Assembly (NCBI RefSeq): GCF_004343305.1
Contig: NZ_SMAF01000014.1
Location: forward strand, 16,449 to 80,448
Source of the DNA: Pseudofulvimonas gallinarii
Lineage (GTDB): Bacteria > Pseudomonadota > Gammaproteobacteria > Xanthomonadales > UBA2363
Length of the DNA: 64,000 nt
Direction: 5' to 3'
Positions 18,691-27,914 of this stretch are shown in pieces. Position numbers and translations under genes: made by a program. Within the stretch, counting starts at the first letter, position 1. Every line of letters starts with the position of its first letter. The notes beneath the pieces are model-generated. The model saw only the letters and a list, made by a program, of their open reading frames with translations. It searched no databases and was not told where the DNA came from.

Positions 18691-20238
18691 TCAGAAGGCC
18701 GCTGCTGCAGGTTCCGGGCGCCACAGCACCGGCTGGAAGTCGTCCCGGAACAGGGGCGCCTCGCGCTGCGACTCCCAGGCGCCGACATCGCAAATGGCCT
18801 CACCGTCGCCGTCGCCGTCGCGTGGTCGCGGAAAGTAGCGGGCGTCATTGGTCTGGCAGCGGGTCGGGTCGTTGGCCAGCGGCGGCAAGGGATTGCCTGC
18901 GTCGAGGATTGGGCTCCCCTGAAGTACCGACACCGTTTCCACCAGGCCGCCATTGTCGCGAAGGGCCTCGATGCGCAGGTCGGCGGCATCCGGATCAAGG
19001 GTAGGGCCACAGTCGTTCGCGGCGCCGTAGATCTGGTTGTGATGGTGTTCGACATCCACGCCCTCGTGGATCTGGCAAAGCGGTCGCGCCGGGTCTGGCC
19101 AGCGGCTGTCGGCGGGTCCGAACAGGTTGTGGCCGAGAATCAACGCATTCGGCGTCGTGCCGTGGCCCGCTACGCGAAGATGTGGAAGGGGGTGTCCCGG
19201 ACTGATCCATGACAGGAAGGTGTTGTTGATCAGCGATGCATCGGCCACGGCGTACAGAAAGATGGATGTGCCGAATTCCGTCCGGTTGGCGACCAGCGTG
19301 TTGTTGTGGATCCGTACAAAGGAGCCTGGACTCCACCCCATCTCCAGATTGATCATCGTGCCGATCGAATCGTTGTCGAAGAACAGGTTGTTCTTTAGGG
19401 ACGTCGACATGGTCGACTTGATGATGCCGCCCATGTCTGTACTGAAATCGAGCGTTCGCCCCTGGTTGGCGATGATTCGACTGCCCTCCACTACGATCAA
19501 ACCGCTGCCGGAGGCATCGATCACTGCGCCCTTGGCGCGGCAGCAGCCGCTTCCGCTTGCGGATGAACCGGTCACGCGATTGGCGATGAACTGACTGTCC
19601 TGAATGAGTACGGTGTGCTGGCTTTCGATGACAACGGCTATCGCGCCACCGGTCGCGACCGTGGCCAGACCGGGATCCACAGAATAGGTCTCGTTGTCGA
19701 GGAACTGACTGTTGATTACGGACATGTCCCGCCCTTCCAGGTAAATCGCCCCGCCCGAGACGGTCTCGTTGCTGGCGTTGCGAACCGCCTGGCAGCCGCG
19801 CATGACCACCGTGTCCAGGGTCACCTTTCCAGCGGTGGTCTTCGTGGGCGCCTGTACGAACAGGCATCCGCCGCGCCGGCTGCCACGGCCCCGCCGGACC
19901 TCGATGTTCGCCAGGGTGAACTCGCTGTTCGGCCCGGCGACATGGAACAACCGCACGACGTCGGCGCCATCAAGGACCAGACCAGGCACGTTGGCGCCGT
20001 CGATGCTCAGGACGCTGCTGATGACCGGAACCGGCTGGTGCTGCATCGCTATGACACTGTCCGCGGGCAGATCGAAAGCGATGCTGTGTGGACCGGGAAT
20101 CTGGTTGGAATCGTCGATCGCCTGGTAAAGCGTGCCCGGGCCGACGCTGGCGGTGGACGTCACGGTGAAGGTGTCGGCTCGGGCCTGGCCTGATGCGACA
20201 GCGATCAGAACAGCGGCGAAAAGGGTCGGTCTGGACAT
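18691..20238 (-). CDS. Secreted parallel beta-helix protein, paralogue
   Basis: 515 aa from the ATG at 20238. Signal peptide MSRPTLFAAVLIAVASGQAR, then TFTVTSTASVGPGTLYQAID as in its neighbour. Beta-helix repeats include SGGAIYLEG, SQFLDNETYS, NNLFFDN, HNNTLVAN and NNTFLSW. The C-terminal third matches the neighbour closely (LRIEALRDNGG, LDAGNPLPP, CDVGAWESQ), ending APLFRDDFQPVLWRP plus a short Ala-rich extension. It lies 133 bp upstream of its paralogue on the same strand and is divergent from the lipoprotein gene at 20415. Role unknown. Confidence 0.85.
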   Translation of the reverse strand: MSRPTLFAAVLIAVASGQARADTFTVTSTASVGPGTLYQAIDDSNQIPGPHSIAFDLPADSVIAMQHQPVPVISSVLSIDGANVPGLVLDGADVVRLFHVAGPNSEFTLANIEVRRGRGSRRGGCLFVQAPTKTTAGKVTLDTVVMRGCQAVRNASNETVSGGAIYLEGRDMSVINSQFLDNETYSVDPGLATVATGGAIAVVIESQHTVLIQDSQFIANRVTGSSASGSGCCRAKGAVIDASGSGLIVVEGSRIIANQGRTLDFSTDMGGIIKSTMSTSLKNNLFFDNDSIGTMINLEMGWSPGSFVRIHNNTLVANRTEFGTSIFLYAVADASLINNTFLSWISPGHPLPHLRVAGHGTTPNALILGHNLFGPADSRWPDPARPLCQIHEGVDVEHHHNQIYGAANDCGPTLDPDAADLRIEALRDNGGLVETVSVLQGSPILDAGNPLPPLANDPTRCQTNDARYFPRPRDGDGDGEAICDVGAWESQREAPLFRDDFQPVLWRPEPAAAAF

Positions 20239-20414
20239 GTCGTATTCCGGGAAGAGGGCTGTCGTGGCCGCGGCGTATGGCGCGCGCTGCCCGTGTGTCT
20301 GTCTAAACACCGTTCCTGGTCGATCCCGGACATCGAGCCGTGATGTTCCGGTCGATGTCCGCTTTCCGGTGTTGGCGGCGTTAAACAGCCAGCCACAGCA
20401 CGGAAATCGCAGAC

Positions 20415-21017
20415 ATGAATCCATGTCTTCCCAGCCGCCTCTTCACCGTGTTCGCGCCGGTTCTGGTTGCCTGCGGCCAAAGCCCTGACGCGGCCGAGAC
20501 ATCGATAGGTCCCGGACTGGCCGCTGCACCCACGCCACCCACGGCGCGCGCCAGAGAAAGGACGCCGCGCAGCCGGATTGAATTGACCGTCGACGGCCAA
20601 CCGGTGCGCGCGACCGTCGCCACCAGCCTGCGCCATACGTATCTGCATGATCCGGCGGATCCCCGCTTTGACCTGGAACTGACCAGTTCATGGCTGGACG
20701 GGTCGACAATGGGGCAGCTCCGGCTCGACATCCTCCAGGTGGCGGCAGCGCGGCATCGCTTCCCCCTTGGCGACGCGGCCAAGGAGTCGGCCACGTTGAT
20801 CCTGTCCGGCCTTCCCGGTCTGGACGGCGCGCGCTGGCGTTCGGTTTCGGGCAGCCTGGAACTGGACTTCGACATCGAGGATCCGCGCACGCATCCGGTC
20901 AGTCGTGCCTCCGGCACCTTCGACGGTCTTTTCCAGGAACTGCTGCCAGACGGGAACACGCCTGTGCAAGGTGGCCGGGCCCTGCCCGTCAGCGGCAGCT
21001 TCCAGTTCCAGCGTTAG
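20415..21017 (+). CDS. Lipoprotein of unknown function, paralogue of next gene
   Basis: 200 aa. Signal sequence ends in a lipobox (LVACG, Cys20). The mature part has the order ELTVDGQPVRA, DPADPRFDLELTSSW, LDGARWRSVSGSLELDF, then a closing SGSFQF strand. The same order (ELQIDGETYRA, DPSDPRYDVTMSGGW, NTRWRSVSGTVHLHF, RGRFEF) occurs in the gene 211 bp downstream, so this is a small paralogous family. It looks all-beta. I do not recognise a named domain. Together with the VWA gene it may form an envelope module (inference). Confidence 0.8.
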   Translation: MNPCLPSRLFTVFAPVLVACGQSPDAAETSIGPGLAAAPTPPTARARERTPRSRIELTVDGQPVRATVATSLRHTYLHDPADPRFDLELTSSWLDGSTMGQLRLDILQVAAARHRFPLGDAAKESATLILSGLPGLDGARWRSVSGSLELDFDIEDPRTHPVSRASGTFDGLFQELLPDGNTPVQGGRALPVSGSFQFQR

Positions 21018-21228
21018 GCGACAGCGGTTCGCGGTTTGCGGCGACCGCTAGGCGGATCGCGTGGATCGCGGCGAGGCAGGCGAAGTGTCGGTGTACGCGC
21101 CGGCGAGAGCCCTGCGCATTCCACCATGTCGACCGTGCCCTTCGCGTTCGGCCATCGGCGCGGCGCGCCTGTCCGGTTTTTCCAGGCGCAGGCGTTATTC
21201 CGGGTATCGCCGACCTGAGAGAATGCTT

Positions 21229-21846
21229 ATGCGACACGCCTGCCGCGCCCTCCTTCCCGCAGCGGCCCTGATCTTTGCGCTGGGCGCCTGCACTGACGGC
21301 GACCACGCGCCGCAGGCAGGCGGAACGGCCGCCACCCAGGCTGCCGACGCAGAGGGCCCGATCCGCCACGACCGTCGCCACGACGACGCCAACTTCATCG
21401 AATTGCAGATCGATGGCGAGACCTATCGCGCCGATACCGCAAGCAGCTTCGGGCAACGCTTCCAGGGCGACCCATCCGACCCCAGGTATGACGTCACGAT
21501 GTCGGGCGGCTGGATCGGCCGAAGCGAGATGAGCATCGTCGAACTGCGGCTGCTGAACATCGACGGCGAAAGCCGGACACTGACGCTGGACGGAGCGGAC
21601 AGCCGGGGACCGGCAGTGGTTCTGCAGGGGATACCCGGGCGAAGGAACACGCGCTGGCGGTCGGTCTCCGGAACGGTGCACCTGCACTTCGAAGACGGTG
21701 CACTGGCCGGAGCCGGCATGGCGCGGATCGGCGGCCGTTTCGATGCCACGTTGCGAAAACTGCGCGCGAGCGGCGACGACGTCACCGACGACGGCGAGAC
21801 CCTCAGGGTGCGCGGTCGCTTCGAGTTCAAAGCGGGGGCGATCTGA
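21229..21846 (+). CDS. Lipoprotein of unknown function, paralogue of previous gene
   Basis: 205 aa from the ATG at 21229; gagaga at about 21218 favours it over the ATG at 21223, two codons earlier. Lipobox FALGAC. It shares the IDGETYRAD, DPSDPRYDV and RWRSVSG motifs with the gene at 20415-21017. The stop overlaps the ATG of the VWA gene by one base (TGATG), so translation of the two is probably coupled. No known domain recognised. Confidence 0.8.
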   Translation: MRHACRALLPAAALIFALGACTDGDHAPQAGGTAATQAADAEGPIRHDRRHDDANFIELQIDGETYRADTASSFGQRFQGDPSDPRYDVTMSGGWIGRSEMSIVELRLLNIDGESRTLTLDGADSRGPAVVLQGIPGRRNTRWRSVSGTVHLHFEDGALAGAGMARIGGRFDATLRKLRASGDDVTDDGETLRVRGRFEFKAGAI

Positions 21847-23834
21847 TGGCGCGCCCGGGTTTTCATGGACTCGCGGGCTTGCAGCGCAGGCGTGGAGCGG
21901 TGGCCCCGGTGATCGCGCTGTGTGCGGCTCTCGTCGCGCCGTGGTCAACGCGTGCCCATGCGGATCCGGGCGGTGGACGCGTCACCGTCCTGGTCTACGA
22001 TGCCTCCGGCTCGATGTGGGGCCAGCTGGCGGACGGAACGACGAAGGTCGAAGTCGCGCGCCGTGTGCTGGGTGAATTTCTCGCCCGGCGTGACGCTGCG
22101 GTGCCGCTGGGCGTTGTCGCCTACGGGCACAACCGGCGAGGCGACTGCCGGGATATCGAAGAGCTGGTGCCTGTGGGTGTCCACGAGGCCGCCGACGTGG
22201 CCGGACAATTGAACCGGATCAGGCCCGTGGGCATGACACCGTTGACGGAGGCCTTGCAGCGCGCCGCGGATCTCATACCGGCTTCTGCCGAATCCGCTGA
22301 CATCGTGCTGGTCACGGACGGCCTTGAAACCTGCGACGCCGATCCCTGCGCGCTCGCCGCCCGTCTCACACGTCAGGGCATTCGCCTGCGCGCACACGTC
22401 GTCGGCTTCGGACTGAGTGACGCGCAGGCGGCGGCGCTGGCCTGCGTCAGCACGACAACCGGCGGCTTGCTGCTGACGCCGCGCAGTGGCGACGAACTTG
22501 CGCAGGCGCTCGATGTGATTGCCGACCTTGAGCCGGCCGTTGAAATCGACACGGAGGCGCCGACCGCTCCGGCCTACTTCGATATCGGCCCCCACGGCGA
22601 GGCCGGACATACGTATCGAATCGGCTACCGTGGCCGCGTTCCGCCGGACTACTTCGCCGGTTTTACCGCGCGCGACGCGGGGAAGCCGGACGTCAGCGCG
22701 TCCTTCCGCGTCGTCGGCGGCGCAGGCCAATCTGGGAACAATCCGGTGTCGCGCGCCGCGCCCGGTGAACCGGGCGACTACGACCTGATCATGGTTGCGC
22801 ATGATGGAACGATCATTGCCCGTCAGGCCATAACAGTCGTGCCGGCCCGCAATGGATTCGACGCTGTCGGCACGGTCGCACCGGCCGAACGTTTCGTGAT
22901 CCGTTGGCGCGGACCGGACCAGCTGGGTGAACGTGTGGTCATTGCGCGGCCGGACGACCCGATTGGACAGCTTGAATACGACTGGGGAAATGCCTTGCAT
23001 CGTGGCGGTGAGATGCGCCTGGCCGCACCGGCGCAGCCGGGCATCTATGAGCTTCGCTACCTGTCTGCCAGGCTTGACAAGGTCCTGTTCGCACGACGGT
23101 TCGGCGTTGGTGTGGCGTTCCAGGACAGCGACCGCTCCGGCACCGCCGAGCTGGCAAGACAGGCCGCGGCGGCGGTCCAGGCGACACCGGGCCAGGACGA
23201 CTTGCCGCCCGTGCGTGCCCGCTTCCGTATTCCGGACGGCTTTCCGGAGTCGCCGCTGTGGTGGTCGGCGCTTCCGCTGGATGCGGCGGTGTCGCCTGAA
23301 GCCTGGGCGCCCAGTGAGGCGACGGTCGTGGGCGAAGGCGAGTTCGAGCCTGGGCGCTACGAGGTCAGGGCGCTGGCGCCGGGCGAAGTCGTGTTCAGCC
23401 GCATCGTCGAGATACTGCCAGGCGAGACTAACGAATTCGTGATACCGCTCGCTGGAGAGCAGGACGCGGAGACAGATGCGGATGGGTTAGTGCAGGTCGC
23501 GGTGGTGGCCTGCAGCGATCAGCCGCGTGGCTGTCCGCACACGGACGCGCAAACGGGATTGCGCCTCGTGGTGCCGGACGGCTGGTCGCTGACGCAGCCG
23601 TTCTTCCACGAGACGGCGGCGGGCACGACTGCGTCCATTGCCTCCGCGACGCTGTTCCGCTCCGGCGCGGAGGGCATCCAGGTGATCGAACTCAATCCGC
23701 GCCACTGGCCTGCCGTGCGCGGCGATTGCCTCGACCGTGGAGCGCATCGGATCTGCCATGGCGAAGCGTCCGACGCGACGCTGGACCAGGCGCTTGCCGT
23801 GCTGCTGGACTCGTTGGGATCTGGCGAGCCATAG
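21846..23834 (+). CDS. VWA domain protein, exported
   Basis: 662 aa. N-terminal hydrophobic signal (about residues 15-38, ending AHA). A von Willebrand A domain follows (about 45-220): MIDAS motif DASGSMWG near 51-58, MTPLTEAL near 135 and LVTDGLETC near 158, so metal binding should be intact. The remaining about 430 residues are beta-rich repeats with phrases such as PGEPGDYDLIMV, PAQPGIYELRYLS and EFEPGRYEVRAL, resembling Ig-like or DUF-type periplasmic modules of adhesion or protein-assembly VWA proteins. Start overlaps the upstream lipoprotein stop. No gene of known function is linked to it. Confidence 0.85.
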   Translation: MARPGFHGLAGLQRRRGAVAPVIALCAALVAPWSTRAHADPGGGRVTVLVYDASGSMWGQLADGTTKVEVARRVLGEFLARRDAAVPLGVVAYGHNRRGDCRDIEELVPVGVHEAADVAGQLNRIRPVGMTPLTEALQRAADLIPASAESADIVLVTDGLETCDADPCALAARLTRQGIRLRAHVVGFGLSDAQAAALACVSTTTGGLLLTPRSGDELAQALDVIADLEPAVEIDTEAPTAPAYFDIGPHGEAGHTYRIGYRGRVPPDYFAGFTARDAGKPDVSASFRVVGGAGQSGNNPVSRAAPGEPGDYDLIMVAHDGTIIARQAITVVPARNGFDAVGTVAPAERFVIRWRGPDQLGERVVIARPDDPIGQLEYDWGNALHRGGEMRLAAPAQPGIYELRYLSARLDKVLFARRFGVGVAFQDSDRSGTAELARQAAAAVQATPGQDDLPPVRARFRIPDGFPESPLWWSALPLDAAVSPEAWAPSEATVVGEGEFEPGRYEVRALAPGEVVFSRIVEILPGETNEFVIPLAGEQDAETDADGLVQVAVVACSDQPRGCPHTDAQTGLRLVVPDGWSLTQPFFHETAAGTTASIASATLFRSGAEGIQVIELNPRHWPAVRGDCLDRGAHRICHGEASDATLDQALAVLLDSLGSGEP

Positions 23835-23928
23835 ACATCCTCGCAGGAAAAATCAGTTGCGCGATACGCGGCGGCCGAGCCGCGCCTTGGCGCTGGCCGC
23901 CACTGATCCAACGGCCACGCGATTCGTC

Positions 23929-24297
23929 CCGCGGAGGCGGGAATCCAGCGATCCTGATGCGCAGCACTGGATCCCCGCCTTCGCGGGGATGACGAGCCGG
24001 AGTCGCGCGGATGAACCGCCGCCTTCGCGGGGATGACGAGCCGGGGTTGCGCGGATGACGAGCCGCCTTGGGGGATGGCGAGCCGCGTTCGCGGAGTGAC
24101 GATCTGGCGTGGCAGGGGTGACGAGCCGACTTCGTTGCAATGACAAAGCAGCTTCGCGGGGATGACGAGCCGGGGTCGCGCGGATGACCCGCCGCCTTGG
24201 GGGATGGCGAGGCGGCTTCGCGCGGATGACGATGCGGCTTCTCATAGATGTCGAGGCGGCTTCGCGCGGATGACGAGCGGGCTTCGCGGGGATGACG
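23929..24297. repeat. Degenerate tandem repeat, about 15 units of 21-22 bp, from a REP-like palindrome
   Basis: Opens with two facing half-elements (ggcgggaatccag at about 23937 and ctggatccccgcc at about 23968), the common proteobacterial REP palindrome, then about 15 head-to-tail decaying copies of gccttcgcggggatgacgagc. Units alternate loosely between a ccttcgcggggat form and a ggtcgcgcggat form. Because the period is near 21 bp, antisense frames read as spurious Arg-His-Pro heptads. The rest of the gap (23835-23928 and 24298-24550) shows no gene; it must hold the promoter of the ECF sigma gene. Confidence 0.8.
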
Positions 24298-24550
24298 GCC
24301 ACTTCCGTGGTCGGTATGGTTGCGCGGTGTTGTGAAGCATCGGAGCCCCTCACTGCGCCGGAAAGATTTACCGGCACGTCGCCTGCGGGGCCTCACCGAC
24401 TTACCTTCCGCCGCCCGTCATTCTGGCGATGGCGGATGTGACAGGAATGCCCGTGCCAAGGGATCCTTTCAGGTATCACGGATGCACGACGACCGCGCAT
24501 CCGCGACTGGTGCCAAGGTGTACGCGACGCGGGCGTGGCACACTGGGACC

Positions 24551-25162
24551 ATGTCGACCCATCCATCCGAAGACAAGATCGTGCCGGCCCGGGCGTTCGA
24601 CACCGTCACCGGCGCCGCCGTCGACCCTCTGCTGTTCGCACAACTGGTCGAAGCCTTCTACCAGGACCTGCGTGGCCTGGCCCGACGCGAGCGTTACCGG
24701 CTCGGCGCCGGCCACACCTTGTGCACCACCGCGGTGGTCAGCGAAACCTGGCTCAAGCTACGCAGCGCGCGCGGCTGGAACGACAGCACGCATTTCCTGC
24801 GCATGGCGGCCATGGCGATTCGCCAGGTGCTGGTCAATGACGCGCGGGCCCGGCTGTCGATGAAGCGCGCGCCCGGCGGCACCGCGCTCCCGATCGAGGC
24901 CCTTCCCGAAAGTGCGGAGCCGGCGATCGACGGCCAGGACCCGGACCTGCTCGCGCTGGATGAGGTGCTGAAGGAACTGGACCGCCTCAGTCCCCGGCAG
25001 GCACAGGTCGTGGAATGCCGGTACTTCGCGGGATTGAGCGAAGCGGAGACCGCGCAGGCACTGGGTGTCAATGAACGGACGGTCCGCCGAGACTGGCTGA
25101 AAGCACGTGCCTGGCTGTATCAGCGGTTGGCTGCACCGGCGGCAGTGGATGAGCATTCCTGA
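24551..25162 (+). CDS. ECF-type RNA polymerase sigma factor (TIGR02999-like)
   Basis: 203 aa from the ATG at 24551. Region 2 is represented by FYQDLRGLARRERYRL and VSETWLKLRSA, region 4 by LSPRQAQVVECRYFAGLS and the helix-turn-helix ALGVNERTVRRDWLKA. This subgroup of ECF factors is commonly encoded next to a large Ser/Thr kinase with TPRs, as here, and is thought to be regulated by that kinase rather than by a classic anti-sigma factor. The kinase gene is convergent, 38 bp away. Target promoters are unknown. Confidence 0.9.
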   Translation: MSTHPSEDKIVPARAFDTVTGAAVDPLLFAQLVEAFYQDLRGLARRERYRLGAGHTLCTTAVVSETWLKLRSARGWNDSTHFLRMAAMAIRQVLVNDARARLSMKRAPGGTALPIEALPESAEPAIDGQDPDLLALDEVLKELDRLSPRQAQVVECRYFAGLSEAETAQALGVNERTVRRDWLKARAWLYQRLAAPAAVDEHS

Positions 25163-25200
25163 CTGGCGTGCGGCGGGCCCTCGGCCTGACAGGGCCGTTC

Positions 25201-27642
25201 TCAGCGCCTCACGTCTGTGCCTGTGCGGCGTTCCAACAGCGCCTGGATCGTATCCGCCTGGTTGAGGAAGCTGGCAGCGGGTGCACCCAGGGCTTCCAGC
25301 CGCTGCCGTGCCTGCTGAAGCTGTTGTGTCGCGGCCGCGATGTCTCCGGTCGTGGCCGCATGCTGGCTGCGCGTCAGCGTGACGCGCGCCGACAGGATAT
25401 GTTCCTCGCCGAAATGGGTGTCGACGTCCTTCTGCAATTGCAGCAGCCGCGACGCCAGGTCCGATGCCGGGTCGCCGGCCAGATCGATCTCTGCGGCCAA
25501 CAACCGTGTCGACAGCGCCAGCATGCTGCTTTCGCCGGCATAGGTGGCGGCCATCCCGGCGGCTTCACTGGCAAGGTCCGAAGCCGCCGCCAGCCGTCCT
25601 GTCTGCAGCAGGACCCGGGCATAGTTGTTCAACAGGGCGGCGGTCGCCGCGGACGGCCCGAAGGCCTCGCGTCGCAAGGCCACCGCGCGCGCGAACCACT
25701 GTTCCGCCGAGTCCAGGTCGCCTGCGCGGTAGTAGCCGGCCGCGAGGTTGTTGAGCGTATTCAACGCGTCGTTGCCGCTGCCCATTCCGAGCCGCTCGAA
25801 CAGGCCCAGCGCCTTGCGCGAGCGGTCGATGCCGGCCTCCAGGTCACCGGCATCCAGATAGGCGGCGCCGAGATTCGTGTGCATGGCCGCGGCACGGAAA
25901 TTCTCGGGTCCGTGGCGACGCAGCGATTCGACGACAGCCTGCTCCAGCACCTCGATCGCGCGCTGGATGTCCCCGCTTCGCCGTAGCAGTTGTGATTCCA
26001 GCATGCGACTGGTCAGCAGTTCGTCGACGTAGCGCCGCGGGTCTGTCCGCCAGAATGCCTGAGCTTGTTCCAGCAGTGACTGCGCCTCCTCGGTCCGACC
26101 CATGCGGAACACCGTTTCGGCCAGCGCGAAGCGGACACTGGCCGCCGCCACCGGGTCATCGACAGACCGTTCGAGTCCCAGCCAGCCGCGCAACAGCGGC
26201 TCGGCACCGACATAGTCGTCGATGTACAGATGCAGCTCGCCCAGCTCCAGCATCACCTGCGCTGCGGTGGACGGATCGCTGGCGAACTCGTCGCCGATGC
26301 GTGCCGCTGCCTGGTCGAGGACCTGCTTGGCGGTGAGCGGCGCACTGCCTGCCTGCTGCTGGCTGGCGTTGCGGAACATGTGCCCGATGTAGTCACGTAC
26401 CGCCTTGCCACGAGCGGCCTCGACGCGGGCGATATCGCGTTCGAACTCCGCCTGCCGGTGCGCGAATGCGACCATCACCAGTGCGACGGCCAGGCCGAGT
26501 ATCACCGCAGTGGTGGCGACCACTGGCAGCCAATGCCGGCGCAACGCACGTCGCAGGCGATAGCTGAGCGCCCCTGATCTCGCGGCGACGGCCTGATGCT
26601 GCAGATGCCGGGCGATGTCTTCGTCCAGCGCCAGTACCGATGCGTAGCGGGCGTCCGGCTCCGGTCGCAGCGCCTTGCCGATGATGGCATCCAGATCGCC
26701 ACGCAGCTGGCGAGTGGAGACCACGGGATCCACCGTTGCGGCGCTGGGCGCGACCGGCGGCCCGGCGAGCATGCGCTGGACGAGAACAAGCTGGCTTCCA
26801 CCGAGCAACGCCTGCCATGGTCCGCGTCCGGCCAGCATCTCGTACAGCACCAGTCCCAGCGCGTGCACATCGGTCAGGGTCGATTCCGTACCGCCGGCCA
26901 GCTGTTCCGGCGCGGCGTAGTGCGGCGTGAAGCGGGCGCGCGTCTGTTGCGTCAGATCCTGCGCATTGTCGTCGAGCAACCGCGCGATCCCGAAGTCCAG
27001 CAATCGCACGCGACCATCGCGGTTGACCAGGATGTTCTGCGGCTTCAGGTCGCGGTGAACCACACCATGGCGATGCGCAAAGGCCACCGCCGCGCAGACC
27101 TGCCGGAACAGTGCCAGTCGCTGCGCCAGCGGTAGCACGCGTTCCCGGCAATGGCCGACGATGTCGGTGCCCTCTACGTACTCCATCACCATGTAGGGCC
27201 GCTGTTCCGGCCCGATGCCGGCATCGATCAGCCGGGCAATGCCTTCGTGCTCCAGACGCGCCAGTGTCCGCTGTTCGGCCAGGAACCGCTCGACATCCGC
27301 GGGACTGAAATACGCTGGTAGGGACTTGATCGCCACCGTCTGCTCGAAGCGACCATCGCAACGCCTCGCCAGCCACACCTCGCCCATCCCGCCACGGCCG
27401 ATCAGACGCTCCGGTCGCCACGCACCCAGCTGCGGCGGTAGCGACGCAGACGCCGGAAGTGGACCGGTCAGGAGAAACCCTTCGGACGCGTCGATGGCGG
27501 AAAGAAGGCGGGACGCCTGTTCGAGCAGGACCCCATCCTCTCCGCAGGCATCGCGCAGCCAGGACGCGCGGGCTTCGGGCGGCAGCTCGAGTGCGGCGTC
27601 AACCAGCGCATCGACGCGTTCAAACGCTTGGGGATCGCTCAT
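25201..27642 (-). CDS. Membrane Ser/Thr protein kinase with C-terminal TPR domain
   Basis: 813 aa from the ATG at 27642. Kinase domain about 76-350: glycine loop IGRGGMGEVW (81-90), catalytic Lys in TVAIK (106), HRDLKPQN (196-203), DFG (216-218). A single membrane span at about 380-405 (LPVVATTAVILGLAVALVMV) is followed by about 400 residues of TPR-like helices (LNTLNNLAAGYYRAGDLDSAEQWFARAVALRR and similar). The kinase should face the cytoplasm and the TPRs the periplasm. It faces the ECF sigma gene, so it likely signals to it. All catalytic residues are present. Confidence 0.93.
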   Translation of the reverse strand: MSDPQAFERVDALVDAALELPPEARASWLRDACGEDGVLLEQASRLLSAIDASEGFLLTGPLPASASLPPQLGAWRPERLIGRGGMGEVWLARRCDGRFEQTVAIKSLPAYFSPADVERFLAEQRTLARLEHEGIARLIDAGIGPEQRPYMVMEYVEGTDIVGHCRERVLPLAQRLALFRQVCAAVAFAHRHGVVHRDLKPQNILVNRDGRVRLLDFGIARLLDDNAQDLTQQTRARFTPHYAAPEQLAGGTESTLTDVHALGLVLYEMLAGRGPWQALLGGSQLVLVQRMLAGPPVAPSAATVDPVVSTRQLRGDLDAIIGKALRPEPDARYASVLALDEDIARHLQHQAVAARSGALSYRLRRALRRHWLPVVATTAVILGLAVALVMVAFAHRQAEFERDIARVEAARGKAVRDYIGHMFRNASQQQAGSAPLTAKQVLDQAAARIGDEFASDPSTAAQVMLELGELHLYIDDYVGAEPLLRGWLGLERSVDDPVAAASVRFALAETVFRMGRTEEAQSLLEQAQAFWRTDPRRYVDELLTSRMLESQLLRRSGDIQRAIEVLEQAVVESLRRHGPENFRAAAMHTNLGAAYLDAGDLEAGIDRSRKALGLFERLGMGSGNDALNTLNNLAAGYYRAGDLDSAEQWFARAVALRREAFGPSAATAALLNNYARVLLQTGRLAAASDLASEAAGMAATYAGESSMLALSTRLLAAEIDLAGDPASDLASRLLQLQKDVDTHFGEEHILSARVTLTRSQHAATTGDIAAATQQLQQARQRLEALGAPAASFLNQADTIQALLERRTGTDVRR

Positions 27643-27759
27643 ACCGGGAGCATATCGCGCTGCCCGCCCGTGTTCCGCATTCAGGGGGCGCCCCACTGGC
27701 ACGCGCGATCACTGCCGATACGCGCCGGCAGGGCCCGGACCATCGATGCCGACCTGGGT

Positions 27760-27846
27760 CTAGTCGGCCTTGCAGTGGACGCGGGCCCATTGCAGAACGT
27801 TTTCGTTGACGCGGGTTCGTCGTGGCGGTCGATACCGCGATGGCAT
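27760..27846 (-). CDS. Possible basic micro-ORF
   Basis: 28 codons from the ATG at 27846, preceded by aggagtgaggagg, a strong ribosome binding site. The product is short and basic (starts MPSRYRPPRRTRVNENV). It could be chance; only the binding site supports it. Function unknown. Confidence 0.2.
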   Translation of the reverse strand: MPSRYRPPRRTRVNENVLQWARVHCKAD

Positions 27847-27890
27847 CCTCCTCACTCCTGGCGGGCCCGACGTGCACTGCTCAATATGCG

Positions 27891-27914
27891 GCCCAGCGCA
27901 ACCCTGCGCTGGGC
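27891..27914. repeat. Perfect inverted repeat
   Basis: gcccagcgca / tgcgctgggc, 10-bp stem with a 4-nt loop. No T-run follows on either strand. It may be a single REP-like element. No second copy was noticed in the window. Confidence 0.5.

Noticed and set aside
23929..24297. CRISPR array
   Set aside because: Units are contiguous and degenerate with no unique spacers and no cas genes.
23692..24396. Minus-strand frames with Arg-His-Pro heptad repeats
   Set aside because: The 21-bp repeat period creates heptads; copies vary by indels in a way coding repeats would not tolerate.
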